64,000 nucleotides of DNA. Source: an uncultured Eubacteriales bacterium. GTDB lineage: Bacteria > Bacillota > Clostridia > Christensenellales > UBA1242. Of this stretch, positions 17,277 to 27,896 are shown piece after piece (the stretch's first letter is position 1; each line of letters opens with the position of its first letter). The stretch lies in the NCBI GenBank assembly GCA_948512295.1, contig CAOQRA010000001.1, positions 1 through 64,000 on the forward strand, given 5' to 3'. The translations under genes and the position numbers were made by a program. The notes under the pieces were generated by a model. The model saw only the letters and a program-made list of their open reading frames with translations. It was not told the origin of the DNA and ran no database searches.

Positions 17277-18698
17277 ATGAAAAAGAATAAAGATGTATTA
17301 TCTGCAAATGAATATTATATGAAAAAGAAGAATAGTGATAAACCTAAAAATCAAAATAACAAGTTGAAAGGTGCGGTAATTGCTCTGTCAATCACGACAG
17401 GCGTTTTAGCACTGGGCACAATCGGGTTTGGTACAGCGTATGGAGTGTTTCAAGGTCGTGCTAATGACTATGGGACTAGGCTTGAGGCGGTATATCAAAA
17501 AAACTTTTACGACCTTGTAGAAAGCGTAAACAATAGTGAAATAAAGCTTTCTAAACTTATCAACTCTTCTAGTCCAAGTTATCAGCGTAAGCTTTTGATT
17601 GAAGTATCTCAAAACTCTACAACCGCTGAAACAAGCATTGCAAGTTTGCCGCTTTCTCAAAGTGATATAAATGATAATGTCCGTATGATTAACCAAATTT
17701 CAGGATATACTTCTACACTTGCAGAAAAACTAGCTAAAGGCGGCACTATGACAAGTGAGGAACTCAAAACCTTGCAAGACATTTATGATAATATCTTGAC
17801 AATGAAGCAAGAACTTAATAAGTTTGCAAGAAAAATGCAAGCAAACGGATATAGCATTTTGAATAATAGCTTGGATTTAAATTCAGAAGATAGCGATTTC
17901 TCCACCCAGCTTTCTCATATTCATGATGTGAACATTGAATATCCAACTATGATTTATGATGGCCCATTCTCTGATTCGGTGGTTAATGCCAAAATCAAAG
18001 GACTGACTGGAAGCAAAATATCTAAGCAAGAAGCACAAGAAGTAGTTTCATCACATTTCAAAAATGTAGTATCAATCGACTTTGAAGGGGATACAAAAGG
18101 TAGATTTGACACTTATAATTTCCGAATTAAAAACTCGGATGAGGAAATGATCTATGTGCAAGTTTCTCAAATAGGTGGACATATTTTAACAGCCAGCGGA
18201 AGCGGGAAAGCGGGTAAGGCGACTCTTTTAGAAGAAGATGCTTCAGCCATTGCTCTTGACTTTGCTAAGGCAAATAATATAGAAAATCCTCAAATAGTTT
18301 GGCAGGATACTATTGAAAATGATACTTATTTCAATATCGCACCAATGCAAGGAAATGTGGTATTATATCCAGACCTTGTTAAAATCAAAGTGGATTTAAC
18401 AAGTGGAACGGTAGTTGGTTATGACGCCACAACTTACTTTACAAACCATACAGCTCGCAGCCTAGAAAGTGCGACAGCAAGTAAAGACGCGGCAAGAGGG
18501 AAAATTCCAACTAGTCTAACTATAGTTGCAGAGCGCACAGTGCTTGCGCCACTTGATTACAACCGAGAGGTATTATGTTATGAGTTTGAATGTGTAAACA
18601 GCGAGGACACTTTCTATTTCTACATCAATGCTAGAACAGGCGAAGAAGAAAATATTTTAAAAGTCATCAAAACCGATGACGGAAGCAAGTTGATGTAA
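17277..18698 (+). CDS. ypeB: Germination protein YpeB
   Basis: A 473-residue inner-spore-membrane protein needed for stable SleB. It has a short basic N-terminus, one membrane helix (about 30-55), the YpeB N-terminal helical domain (YQKNFYDLVESVNNSE region near 75) and C-terminal PepSY repeats. Pairing with sleB confirms the call. A terminator follows. Confidence 0.93.
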   Translation: MKKNKDVLSANEYYMKKKNSDKPKNQNNKLKGAVIALSITTGVLALGTIGFGTAYGVFQGRANDYGTRLEAVYQKNFYDLVESVNNSEIKLSKLINSSSPSYQRKLLIEVSQNSTTAETSIASLPLSQSDINDNVRMINQISGYTSTLAEKLAKGGTMTSEELKTLQDIYDNILTMKQELNKFARKMQANGYSILNNSLDLNSEDSDFSTQLSHIHDVNIEYPTMIYDGPFSDSVVNAKIKGLTGSKISKQEAQEVVSSHFKNVVSIDFEGDTKGRFDTYNFRIKNSDEEMIYVQVSQIGGHILTASGSGKAGKATLLEEDASAIALDFAKANNIENPQIVWQDTIENDTYFNIAPMQGNVVLYPDLVKIKVDLTSGTVVGYDATTYFTNHTARSLESATASKDAARGKIPTSLTIVAERTVLAPLDYNREVLCYEFECVNSEDTFYFYINARTGEEENILKVIKTDDGSKLM

Positions 18699-18744
18699 AA
18701 AAACATAACGCTTGATCATTCAATCTTGAATTTGCTGAATAATT

Positions 18745-18779
18745 AAAAAGAACTCTACAATTTTAGAGTTCTTTTTTTG
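18745..18779 (+). terminator. Terminator of sleB-ypeB
   Basis: AAGAACTCT / AGAGTTCTT stem with a T run. The rest of the 308-bp gap 18699-19006 is AT-rich and holds only this and the opposing terminator. Confidence 0.88.
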
Positions 18780-18971
18780 TGTAAGCGTAGGCTTATCTTG
18801 TAAGCGACTGCAAGTTTAGAATTAAACATACGCGTAGTTGCAAAAATAAAGAATAATAATTGTTTCAAATAATTTTCCCAGCTCGCTTTGAGTTTTAATA
18901 ATTAACCTTTATTATATTATGTTTATTATCTCTATTATTTTATAATATCATGAGCTTAATTTCAAGTAAAT

Positions 18972-19003
18972 AAAAAGGAAGAGTTTTATTTCTTCCTTTT
19001 TTA
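18972..19003 (-). terminator. Terminator of the giant surface protein gene
   Basis: AAAAAGGAAG / CTTCCTTTTT inverted repeat just downstream of the minus-strand stop, with T run on that strand. Confidence 0.82.
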
Positions 19004-19006
19004 TTT

Positions 19007-22000
19007 CTATTTTACTTTTAATCTCTTACGGAGCAAGATCGTAATTACTGTTATTGCGATTGCTGCCACTACGGCAAGTACAATTGCGATTATTGTCCAC
19101 GCGTTCATTGGGTCGGTCTTGGTCACTTTATATGAGAATAGTAGGTTGTTACTTGTAGAGTAAATTTGAATGTAATAAGTGCCTGATCGAGTTATTGAAA
19201 TCGAGGCATTATTGCCACCTATTGAGTCAACCGTATCTGCGTTGATTTCATAGCGGTCAGAAGCAATTTGGATATAGCAATCACCCACCGCGTCATGCAA
19301 GTTGTATGCATTAAAAGAAAGCACGATATTATCGGTAGTTGAGCCGCCTTGTTCAATTGAAACTTTGACAGGAGGATTTGCAAGATTGATCCAGAAAGCA
19401 AATGTAAATTCATTAGTAAGGATCTGTTGCAATTGTTCGCCAGTATTAATGGTCACAATATATCTGCCAGAGCCAGTACGTTCATCAAAGAAAGAAGTAA
19501 GCAGGCTTGAGAGATATGGTTTTCCATTTTTATAAACAACATTATTTCCAGCAAGTCTTACAAGGTTTTCAGTAATGTCTACACCATTTTTAATTACCTT
19601 AGTAATATAATAGGTGGAATAAGTAGGGAACTCATAAGCAAATCTTGATTCGTTAGCGTTTATAATTGAGAATATAAATTCCTCTTGTCGTACTGACACT
19701 CCGCTTGAACTTACTGCTGCGAATTTTACAACGTAATAGCCGGTTTCAGTGAAAGAGTAAACATAATTTGATGGAGTCACATTATATTCTTTTCCATCTT
19801 TTGTTACCGAGATTGTAGGATAGCCAGAAGTTTGGAAGTAAGAGGAAAGGTTTGTAAGGCTGAGTTTTACCTCACTGTTATAAACCGCTCTTGTAATGGG
19901 TTCGGTTACAATTTCCTCGCCCTCAGGATTTGTATAAGTTACAATGAATGGTACGTCCTTAAGGAAGATTAAACTTATATACTCAGAACCTTTAAATAGT
20001 TGCACATTTTTATCGTTATCAGCACAGCTGTCTGTAAAGCGGATGCGATAAGTTCCCGAACGGGTAAGATATGCATATCTATTTGTGCCATTATAATAGG
20101 TTTCAATGTCAATTTTTGTATATTCATTGTTAAAATACTTTAACACTTCAATATTGACTGCATTTTCTTGGATGCCATAGTAAGGAGTCCAAGAAATCTT
20201 CAATTTTGAGAAATCAGTTTGAGTATCACTTGCCACAATGTTGACGTTATTGGTTTCAAGGAGGTTGATGGGTGAACCTAAGCTATCTTCATAATTGAGG
20301 GTTGTCAAAATTGAATTTGTTTTACCAATATAGATAATTGCAAATCGACCTTTGGAAGTAACGCTTTCGTAACTGTAGACATCCACATAAACATTAGTTC
20401 CTGTCACGATAGTTTGAGGTCCGCTTAGTTGAATGTCAAGTTCTTTATTAGCTTCTACTTTCACTCTATCGTTTTTGTCACTATAATTTACACTCAAAAG
20501 GTAAACTTCATCTATTTGAGAATTGTCTGGTGCGGTATATTTAATATCGCTACGCAAAGTTATAATTCCGTCAACCATTACGTGATACAGTATGCGTGAA
20601 GAATCCAATATATTGATATCTATAAGCAGGCATTCTTCATTTAAAATATCATTACTATCATATATCATCAAAAGTTTATAATTGCCTGTGCCAGAAATTC
20701 TATAAGAACTGGAGAAATCATTGATATTCGTCCAAGATTTTCCCTCATCACTTGAGAAGTAAACGCTGTAATTATATTGATTTAAATAAGTGTAATCATA
20801 CTGGTTTTCACTATTGAATTGACCATTCGTAAATACTGCAGTTACGTTGTTTGAATAAGTGGTGAATGAATATGCGTGCGTACTATAGATTTTGTTTCCT
20901 ATAGTAATAATGGTCTCGTCCTTTTGTAGGGTGTATTTTGTAAGGCGTTCATTATTTTTATCTTGTAAATAAATTTGCGATGCGCCATTGTCAGTGTTGG
21001 AGTCGGTTTGGTAAACAGGCAATTTATTATATAGCCTTAAATTTATCACTCTATCCGATTTGCGATTTTCATTATTTTCTATATTGTTGTAGTTTTCGGC
21101 ATCATATAGTCGAACTTGATAAACTGAATCATAATTCGCAGAGGTTTCAGTGAAATTATATGAACGTATTGTGCTTGTATTTGGAACTGGAACTGAAGTG
21201 TAGTTTGGAAGTTGTACAAACTGTTGATTGACTTTGTCATATTTCCAAACTTCAACTTTATAGATAAGTGAGTTGTACTGATAGCTTATTTGATTGCTTG
21301 CCGTAAGATAAGTTTTAGATCCGTCAGTTTCATTACTTTCATAGATTTTGCTTTCGCTTACAACCTCCTTGGCAATGTTTTCTTCATTTACAATTTGAAT
21401 TATTGTTGTAGTATAGCCAAAATTATCAACGATTTCATACTTTAGTTTTTGACTTATTGGAAGGGACTCGGTGCCCAAAATTACTTTAAATGTAAGGATT
21501 CCGTTTTGATATTGAATTTGTATGGAATCATTACCCAGCCATAATGTCGGATTTCCGGTATAGTTTTCCCCTTCATAAGCGTATTTCCATTCACCATTAT
21601 GAGTGGAGATTTTTACTTTGACAGGGTAGGTGAAAGCTAGCGTTGTGCTTGTGGCTTGTTCAAAGGTTGGGACTGAAATATTTAAGCTTGCTGTATTTCC
21701 ATCCGAGTACTTAGATGTTGTAAGGTCGGCATCCATAATCGCTATATGAACATCTTTAGAGGTGCCTTGATATCTGTCTATGAACACGCTGTGATGTTTA
21801 TAAGTGGAACTTGTAGCATTAGCGTAGATATCTGCAAGGTTTACAACGCTGAAAGTAAGCTTAGAGCCTGATAAACCAATTAAATATATTTGATTGTTGT
21901 TAAGCCAAGGACTTTTCATGTAAATATTGCTATAGCTATTATGAACAGAAAATCTATATAAGCCCCAAGGGTCTGAAAGATAATTAAGTCCTGTTATTTG

Positions 22001-25000
22001 GAACCCGCTTTTAGAATAAATACTATAGTCTTGTGAAATGTCACTGTCTGTTCTTTTCTCAAAACCGATTGAGCCGTTTTTGTATTCGATAGCTTGGATT
22101 GTAAATTCCTCACCTGTGCTATCTTCTTGCACCTTATAGTTGTCAGGTTCAAATACGTTGACAATGTATACTACCATGTTTCCAGCAGTATCCATTTCCA
22201 CAATTTCGTAATAGGAATTTTCGTTTATAAATATAAAATCGTTTATATGTTCATATTCATTTTCTGAAAATCCACCTGCGGTCACTTGGATATATTTGTC
22301 AAAATCTATAATTTCTTTGATATAAATATTTTGTACTTGTCTAGCATCCGAAGTTATAGATTGCTGCAATAAAGTAAAGAAGTCTTTAGGAACGTTGTAA
22401 CTATACTTATTAAAGATTGTGTTTGTAGTGGTATAAGAATAACTAACTTCTTGCATGAGCGTATTGATGTTTTCTGCCAGCCAGTTAGAAGTGTCTATTT
22501 CATTTCCATAGCAGTCATACAATGTGCGCATATTGATTTCTTGATAGAAGCGATTAAACCATGAGTATGAGTTTGTAACGCTTTCCATTAAGCCAGATAA
22601 GTTCCCAAAGGGCGCTGTATAGTCTACGTAAATTCGTTTGCTCAGAGGTGTGTAAATGTCATTATTTCCGTCATCGCCCTCAAGCCACATTGTAATTGTT
22701 AGATAACTTTGATTATTCCAAATGCCCTCATCTTTTAAATTGAGATTGAAAGAGTGGTTTGTTCCGTCTGTTATCAATTTATATGGCGAATTATCATCTT
22801 CAAGGTTAATCATTTTTGACCTATTATCAGGATAGGTTAATTGAATCCTTGTTTTATCCAGATTTGCAATGAATTTACTAAATCTACTTGTGTCATCGCT
22901 CCAACTTATTGTTACATTTGGAGTGTTAGAATAATAACATTCCATTCGCTCTTGTGCCTCATTGGCGCCAATTGAATTAATTAATTTGCCGTCATTGTAA
23001 ACTCCGAAATCAGGAGTTGGCTGTTTAACCACAAAATTAAAACGATAGAAATTTGTAAAGGAGCCTGGAGTATTTGCAAGGTTTGAAGCTTGATAAATTG
23101 TAACGTTATATGTGCCAGCTTCTGTAAATACAACGGGGATTGCATTTTCAGGAACCTCGCTGCCTACAGAATCCACCTGATAAAAATTCAGGTATCCGTC
23201 GGTAGTTGTACCATTGGTTGTAAAGATTTTATTGTCTTGCCCATCTTTGTATAAAATAATGGTCGCTTTAAGTTTATACTCTTCAATTTCAGTGCTAGCG
23301 AAATATCTTTCAGCTTCTGATAGAGTATCGCAAGATTTTGCGAGAATGCCTTCCACAAAAACATGGTATTTAGATATATGTTCTTTTTTGTAAATTTCAA
23401 GCGCGGCTTCTGCGTTTTCTTGTGTTTTATATAAGCCATCGAGAACATTGTCATCTATTTTTATTATCCAATTAGTTCCCGTATCATTTAATTTGACTTC
23501 TGCATTAGTGAAATCATAAACAATTTTTATTTCTGCATCTCCAAAGCGGGAAAGGGAGTTGTTTTCAAACACCTTATAAGAATTAGTGAGTTTATCATAG
23601 ACATAATTTGTAGTATATTTGTATTTTGGTATTTTTACTTCGAGAGGCAGTTTGTTAGTTATAAGTGATTCTGAGATAATAGTATTTTCATCAAAAGATG
23701 GAGAGGTATAGAAACTGCCTTCGTTCAAGCCAGTATTTGGATTATAACTTGGGAAAGCAATTTGCAGGCTTGATTGAGTTTTCCCTGAATACATGCTAAC
23801 CAGCATGTCACCGCCGACAATGCTTTCAAGGCTTGTATTAGAGCTAATTATTTGATTAGTATCAGGGTCTTTAATTTCGTTATTTATACTTTCTTTCATT
23901 GAAAGCACATTATATCTATCTATAATTAAAGTAGAGGTTCGTTCAAAGAAGTCATATTTGTCTACATTTGCCTCGTTTTGTTGATAGCGTCTTGAAATTA
24001 CATACTTTCCAGGGCTTGCAATTTTACTACCCGAGAATGATAGATTAAAAGTGAATGTTTTGCCAGGAGTGTAGCTTTCAGTTTCAGAGTAGTTAAATAC
24101 ATCAATCACGTGTGAAGGTTCTTCAGCTATAGTATAGTAATAAACCTTTGCTGTAAACTCGCCATCTTTTGTGTCATATTTCACATCTTTTGAAACCTTT
24201 ACAAAAGGATAGTAAGTTAGTTTCACGTTTGCAACTTGACTTGTTATGGCTGCTGTTTCTGAAAGAGGAATAAAGGAAAGGGTAAGTTCTTGCTCTGTTC
24301 TTTCAGGTACGTAATATTGATATTTATAGGTGAAATTGGAGGGGCTAACAGTTATATTTTCATTTTTTGAAGTGCTTTCTTTTTCTAAAGTATAGTTATT
24401 TGTTCCGACATCGTTGTGTTTATAGAATTTGCCAGTCAAGGTATAGCCTTCTTTGTCAAGAGGCGCATCGTTTAGTAATACTTCCATTCGTGACATATCT
24501 GATGTAACATTAATGGTTAGGAAACTGCTTGGGAAATTTAAAAATTCATGTTCGGAAGTTAGCGGATTGCGAGTAAAGTGTGAGTTTGAATAGTCACATA
24601 GTAAAAATTTATATGTTCCTTCCACGGCTTCATCGTTTTCGTCTATAAGTGTTATTTCATAGCTTATGCCATCTTTTTGCGTGTATTTAGAGGAAGTAGC
24701 ATGTTTAAAATAGAAATAATCATTAACTTCAATTTTTAAGTAAGTGCCTTTGTAAGATTTGAGATCACTTTCTTCTGGAGGAGTGGCTCCTGAAATGTTA
24801 GGCAAGTTCATAGTGTTATCTTCGCTTAAAAATTCATCAATAACTTGGCCTAGTTTGGATTTTTGCGCAAGAGTAAGCTCATCATAGGCATAGGTTTCTT
24901 TTAATGTATTTAATTCTGAAGGCACTTCCAGCCTTATACCTTTATATTTAGCCCAATCTATTGAAGCTTTAGTGATTGTGCTTGAAACCATTATGGTGTC

Positions 25001-27652
25001 GTTTGAGCCTAAAATTTTTCGTGTTGTACCACTATTGGTTGCAATTGTTTCGACAAAGATAGGACTTGTGTTATCTATTAAAAAGATTGCAAAGTCTGCG
25101 TTGCCTGCCTCGTCATATACTTCCAGGAAATATAAGCCCGCTTGGTCACGTACGTAAGTTGATGGTACAATTTTGTCATAATCTCTTGCGTTATAATATT
25201 CCACCCAGTTTGCGTTTTGATTTAAGTCAATTCTTGCTTCTACGGGTATCATGCCATACGGCTCGCGAGAGCCAATTAAATTATATAAAAGTAAACTATT
25301 GTCGGCATTATATAATTTAAGATTGCTAAGTTTAAAGTATTTGTAATAGCCATAGGTTTGCGCGCCACTTGCCTTATGTTCCCAGCTAAATACTATTGGA
25401 CCATCTGTCTTGCCGGTCGCTTTGCGTTTAAGGTCGCTCATAATGCCATTATTCTTATCGCTAGTAACAGTGCTTCCTATTGTGTAAGAAGAACTTGTAG
25501 AATAACTTACATTTTTAGCGACTAGGTTGGTAATATCCGTTGTGTCAATTGTAAAACTTGAACTGCTTGGTACGGTTGAATTGGCAAAATATATTGTAAT
25601 TGTAAAAGTGGAATTACGATAAGCGTTGCGCGAGGAGGCATCAATCATAATTCCTGTTTGAATTAAGTCGTTGCCATTGTCATCTGTCATTCCAGGTACG
25701 ATCAAGTTTTCAGAGTATGTAATTCCAAATGCTGGATTTTTAAAGTAAGAAATTTCTGTTTCTGGTAAAAATTGCACACCTGTAAGATAATTCGTTGCAC
25801 TAATTTTTATAGTGACTTGTGCATCGTAAAGTGAGGAAGCCGAGTTGTCCACAACGTATACATTTTTGTTAGTATAACCTCGCGTTTTTATTTCTTTGCC
25901 GGTTTCATCCACGGTTGTGATAGTGGGAGCGGTATTTTCAATTGTGAAGAAAAAAACCTGTTGATGATGGAAAGTGCTTTGCGCTACTCCATTTGATGCA
26001 AGATATCGATTGTAAGTGTAATCAATAACCACCAAATATGTTCCAGCCTCATTTAGGTTTAGCCCATCGAATTGTCTGCCAGAGTCCGCTTGCCAATTAT
26101 TTTCATTTTTGCTTAAGCTGTAAATTTTGCTGTTTGCTAGGTTTGCGGTAAGAGTTGCATTTGTAATAAATTTAATTGGAGTTTGATTTGTAGATACTGG
26201 GAAGTTTGGTTTACTCGTAGAATTGATTATATTTATCGCGGCCTCTTTTGTCGCTTCCGCGCTATAGCTATCTTTTGTTCCTACGGTTACATTTTCATTT
26301 GTCAAAAGTGGTGTAATATCTGCCGAATTAATAAAATTCAATTTATCTTCGGATACGCCTTTAAAAGGTTTGCTTTCTGCAATATTGGTTTGTCCGTCTT
26401 TCATTGAATAGTCAGTATAATAACTTTGATATCCAAAATTTAATAGACGTTGATTTTTGGCTTTAAGTGGAATTTCAAATATTCTAGTGTTAGTTTTATA
26501 TAAGAAAGTAAAACTGATATCGTATTCCCCAAGTTCTGGGAAAGTTAAAGTTAGATTATCGTTGCCGTTTATTTTTTTGTAAGAGGTATAAGCAAAAGGT
26601 TTTGCTAGCTGCTGCCCATTAGAATCTATCAGGGTAGGCGTTGGTGTATTTGCAAGAGTGTTACAGTCGACAATGGCTGTCACGGTTTTGCTGTCAGTGT
26701 CGGTATACTGAATGGTAGCTTGATATTTGCTAGGGTCATAACTAAAAGCAGGCAATGCGCTTGTAGTGTAGTTGTAGAAGTAATATTTAGAATGAGAAGT
26801 ACTATTAGAAAGTAGCGCTTCATGAACATTCGACATATTGGCTAAAGGAAGTTGAGATTCGGAATCATAATAAGATGTGTAATTAAAAAGCATAAAAGTG
26901 TAATAGGTAACAGTGGAAGTTGTAACAAAGGTTTCACCGCCATTATTTGTATAAAAGTAACTCATTGGAATGGCAAGAGTATAGCAGCCCTCGCGTTTGA
27001 CGCTGACCGTGCTTGTCTTTACCTGTATTGGATTACCCTCGCTGTCTACGCTATCTTGTGTGAGAATTTTGCAATTCTCACTTTGAGAAGGGTTTAGCTT
27101 AAATTGAATGTTAAGCTTTTGAGGTGTTAGGTCATAAGTTGGAAGCGGAAAGGCATTTTCATGTTCGCCAGCAAATAATTTTATATCTTCGGAGGATAGT
27201 AAATTTTCGAGAGTAGTTACAGAATCATCTATATCTAAATTTGTAGAGTCATAGTATAATGACAATGAATTTGGAAAGTTGAAGTAATAATATTCTTTTA
27301 TGTTTTTGTTTCCGTTGACATCCAATTCATTATTCAATTGAGAGTTTGGTATGTACGCGTAATTTGATTTATTATCCGCGTTTGTGATGGTGTTATCTTT
27401 TGCTATGGACAAAGAAAGAGTGTGGTCGCTGTTCATTAAAAACACAACATCATCTTCTGTTTTTTCTCCTGTGGTTTGTATTTTAACAAATTCTTGTAAG
27501 TTGTTTGTCACTTGTTCGTGTATGGTTTGCGCGTCAGTTGATGCGTCCTTAGGTTGAATTTTTATATCAGAAAAAACCAGTCCCACGCTTGCCATGGAAA
27601 CTGCACAAATCCCTAATAAAAGCGAATTAAATATTTTTTTTATTTTAGACAT
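19007..27652 (-). CDS. Giant membrane-anchored surface protein (2881 aa)
   Basis: A single 8.6-kb frame. Residues 1-30 form a signal peptide (basic MSKIKK then hydrophobic core) and the last 30 form a transmembrane helix (AWTIIAIVLAVVAAIA region) with a basic RKRLKVK tail. The ectodomain is Asn/Thr/Ser/Tyr-rich and repeatedly shows beta-sandwich endings such as AGTYLVVIDY, AGTYNVTIY, SGTYRIRF and SGTYYIQIY, typical of tandem Ig-like/PKD-like domains. There is no LPXTG motif or sortase. A GAGGTGG site supports the start. Function may be adhesion or cell-cell contact; this is inference. The 377-residue protein at 51700 shares the anchor design. Confidence 0.85.
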   Translation of the reverse strand: MSKIKKIFNSLLLGICAVSMASVGLVFSDIKIQPKDASTDAQTIHEQVTNNLQEFVKIQTTGEKTEDDVVFLMNSDHTLSLSIAKDNTITNADNKSNYAYIPNSQLNNELDVNGNKNIKEYYYFNFPNSLSLYYDSTNLDIDDSVTTLENLLSSEDIKLFAGEHENAFPLPTYDLTPQKLNIQFKLNPSQSENCKILTQDSVDSEGNPIQVKTSTVSVKREGCYTLAIPMSYFYTNNGGETFVTTSTVTYYTFMLFNYTSYYDSESQLPLANMSNVHEALLSNSTSHSKYYFYNYTTSALPAFSYDPSKYQATIQYTDTDSKTVTAIVDCNTLANTPTPTLIDSNGQQLAKPFAYTSYKKINGNDNLTLTFPELGEYDISFTFLYKTNTRIFEIPLKAKNQRLLNFGYQSYYTDYSMKDGQTNIAESKPFKGVSEDKLNFINSADITPLLTNENVTVGTKDSYSAEATKEAAINIINSTSKPNFPVSTNQTPIKFITNATLTANLANSKIYSLSKNENNWQADSGRQFDGLNLNEAGTYLVVIDYTYNRYLASNGVAQSTFHHQQVFFFTIENTAPTITTVDETGKEIKTRGYTNKNVYVVDNSASSLYDAQVTIKISATNYLTGVQFLPETEISYFKNPAFGITYSENLIVPGMTDDNGNDLIQTGIMIDASSRNAYRNSTFTITIYFANSTVPSSSSFTIDTTDITNLVAKNVSYSTSSSYTIGSTVTSDKNNGIMSDLKRKATGKTDGPIVFSWEHKASGAQTYGYYKYFKLSNLKLYNADNSLLLYNLIGSREPYGMIPVEARIDLNQNANWVEYYNARDYDKIVPSTYVRDQAGLYFLEVYDEAGNADFAIFLIDNTSPIFVETIATNSGTTRKILGSNDTIMVSSTITKASIDWAKYKGIRLEVPSELNTLKETYAYDELTLAQKSKLGQVIDEFLSEDNTMNLPNISGATPPEESDLKSYKGTYLKIEVNDYFYFKHATSSKYTQKDGISYEITLIDENDEAVEGTYKFLLCDYSNSHFTRNPLTSEHEFLNFPSSFLTINVTSDMSRMEVLLNDAPLDKEGYTLTGKFYKHNDVGTNNYTLEKESTSKNENITVSPSNFTYKYQYYVPERTEQELTLSFIPLSETAAITSQVANVKLTYYPFVKVSKDVKYDTKDGEFTAKVYYYTIAEEPSHVIDVFNYSETESYTPGKTFTFNLSFSGSKIASPGKYVISRRYQQNEANVDKYDFFERTSTLIIDRYNVLSMKESINNEIKDPDTNQIISSNTSLESIVGGDMLVSMYSGKTQSSLQIAFPSYNPNTGLNEGSFYTSPSFDENTIISESLITNKLPLEVKIPKYKYTTNYVYDKLTNSYKVFENNSLSRFGDAEIKIVYDFTNAEVKLNDTGTNWIIKIDDNVLDGLYKTQENAEAALEIYKKEHISKYHVFVEGILAKSCDTLSEAERYFASTEIEEYKLKATIILYKDGQDNKIFTTNGTTTDGYLNFYQVDSVGSEVPENAIPVVFTEAGTYNVTIYQASNLANTPGSFTNFYRFNFVVKQPTPDFGVYNDGKLINSIGANEAQERMECYYSNTPNVTISWSDDTSRFSKFIANLDKTRIQLTYPDNRSKMINLEDDNSPYKLITDGTNHSFNLNLKDEGIWNNQSYLTITMWLEGDDGNNDIYTPLSKRIYVDYTAPFGNLSGLMESVTNSYSWFNRFYQEINMRTLYDCYGNEIDTSNWLAENINTLMQEVSYSYTTTNTIFNKYSYNVPKDFFTLLQQSITSDARQVQNIYIKEIIDFDKYIQVTAGGFSENEYEHINDFIFINENSYYEIVEMDTAGNMVVYIVNVFEPDNYKVQEDSTGEEFTIQAIEYKNGSIGFEKRTDSDISQDYSIYSKSGFQITGLNYLSDPWGLYRFSVHNSYSNIYMKSPWLNNNQIYLIGLSGSKLTFSVVNLADIYANATSSTYKHHSVFIDRYQGTSKDVHIAIMDADLTTSKYSDGNTASLNISVPTFEQATSTTLAFTYPVKVKISTHNGEWKYAYEGENYTGNPTLWLGNDSIQIQYQNGILTFKVILGTESLPISQKLKYEIVDNFGYTTTIIQIVNEENIAKEVVSESKIYESNETDGSKTYLTASNQISYQYNSLIYKVEVWKYDKVNQQFVQLPNYTSVPVPNTSTIRSYNFTETSANYDSVYQVRLYDAENYNNIENNENRKSDRVINLRLYNKLPVYQTDSNTDNGASQIYLQDKNNERLTKYTLQKDETIITIGNKIYSTHAYSFTTYSNNVTAVFTNGQFNSENQYDYTYLNQYNYSVYFSSDEGKSWTNINDFSSSYRISGTGNYKLLMIYDSNDILNEECLLIDINILDSSRILYHVMVDGIITLRSDIKYTAPDNSQIDEVYLLSVNYSDKNDRVKVEANKELDIQLSGPQTIVTGTNVYVDVYSYESVTSKGRFAIIYIGKTNSILTTLNYEDSLGSPINLLETNNVNIVASDTQTDFSKLKISWTPYYGIQENAVNIEVLKYFNNEYTKIDIETYYNGTNRYAYLTRSGTYRIRFTDSCADNDKNVQLFKGSEYISLIFLKDVPFIVTYTNPEGEEIVTEPITRAVYNSEVKLSLTNLSSYFQTSGYPTISVTKDGKEYNVTPSNYVYSFTETGYYVVKFAAVSSSGVSVRQEEFIFSIINANESRFAYEFPTYSTYYITKVIKNGVDITENLVRLAGNNVVYKNGKPYLSSLLTSFFDERTGSGRYIVTINTGEQLQQILTNEFTFAFWINLANPPVKVSIEQGGSTTDNIVLSFNAYNLHDAVGDCYIQIASDRYEINADTVDSIGGNNASISITRSGTYYIQIYSTSNNLLFSYKVTKTDPMNAWTIIAIVLAVVAAIAITVITILLRKRLKVK

Positions 27653-27896
27653 AATTCCACCTCAAATCTTTTTATTTTGATAAAAAGATTTTACCACACA
27701 AGACGTAAAAAACAAAATAATTTGCATATATATTATAATAAATAAATTATTTATTAATATACATATATCCCTTAGAAATAGGCGATAAAAAATATTTTTT
27801 TAAAGCGAAAATTTTTATTTTTTATAAATTATTATTTTTTAATAATTTTTATTTTAAATTCAGCACACTTTTTTAATATTTTCATAACATGCTAAT

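Noticed and set aside
19007..27652. Giant protein as a phage tail-fibre or tape measure
   Set aside because: It has a signal peptide and a C-terminal membrane anchor and no phage genes nearby.
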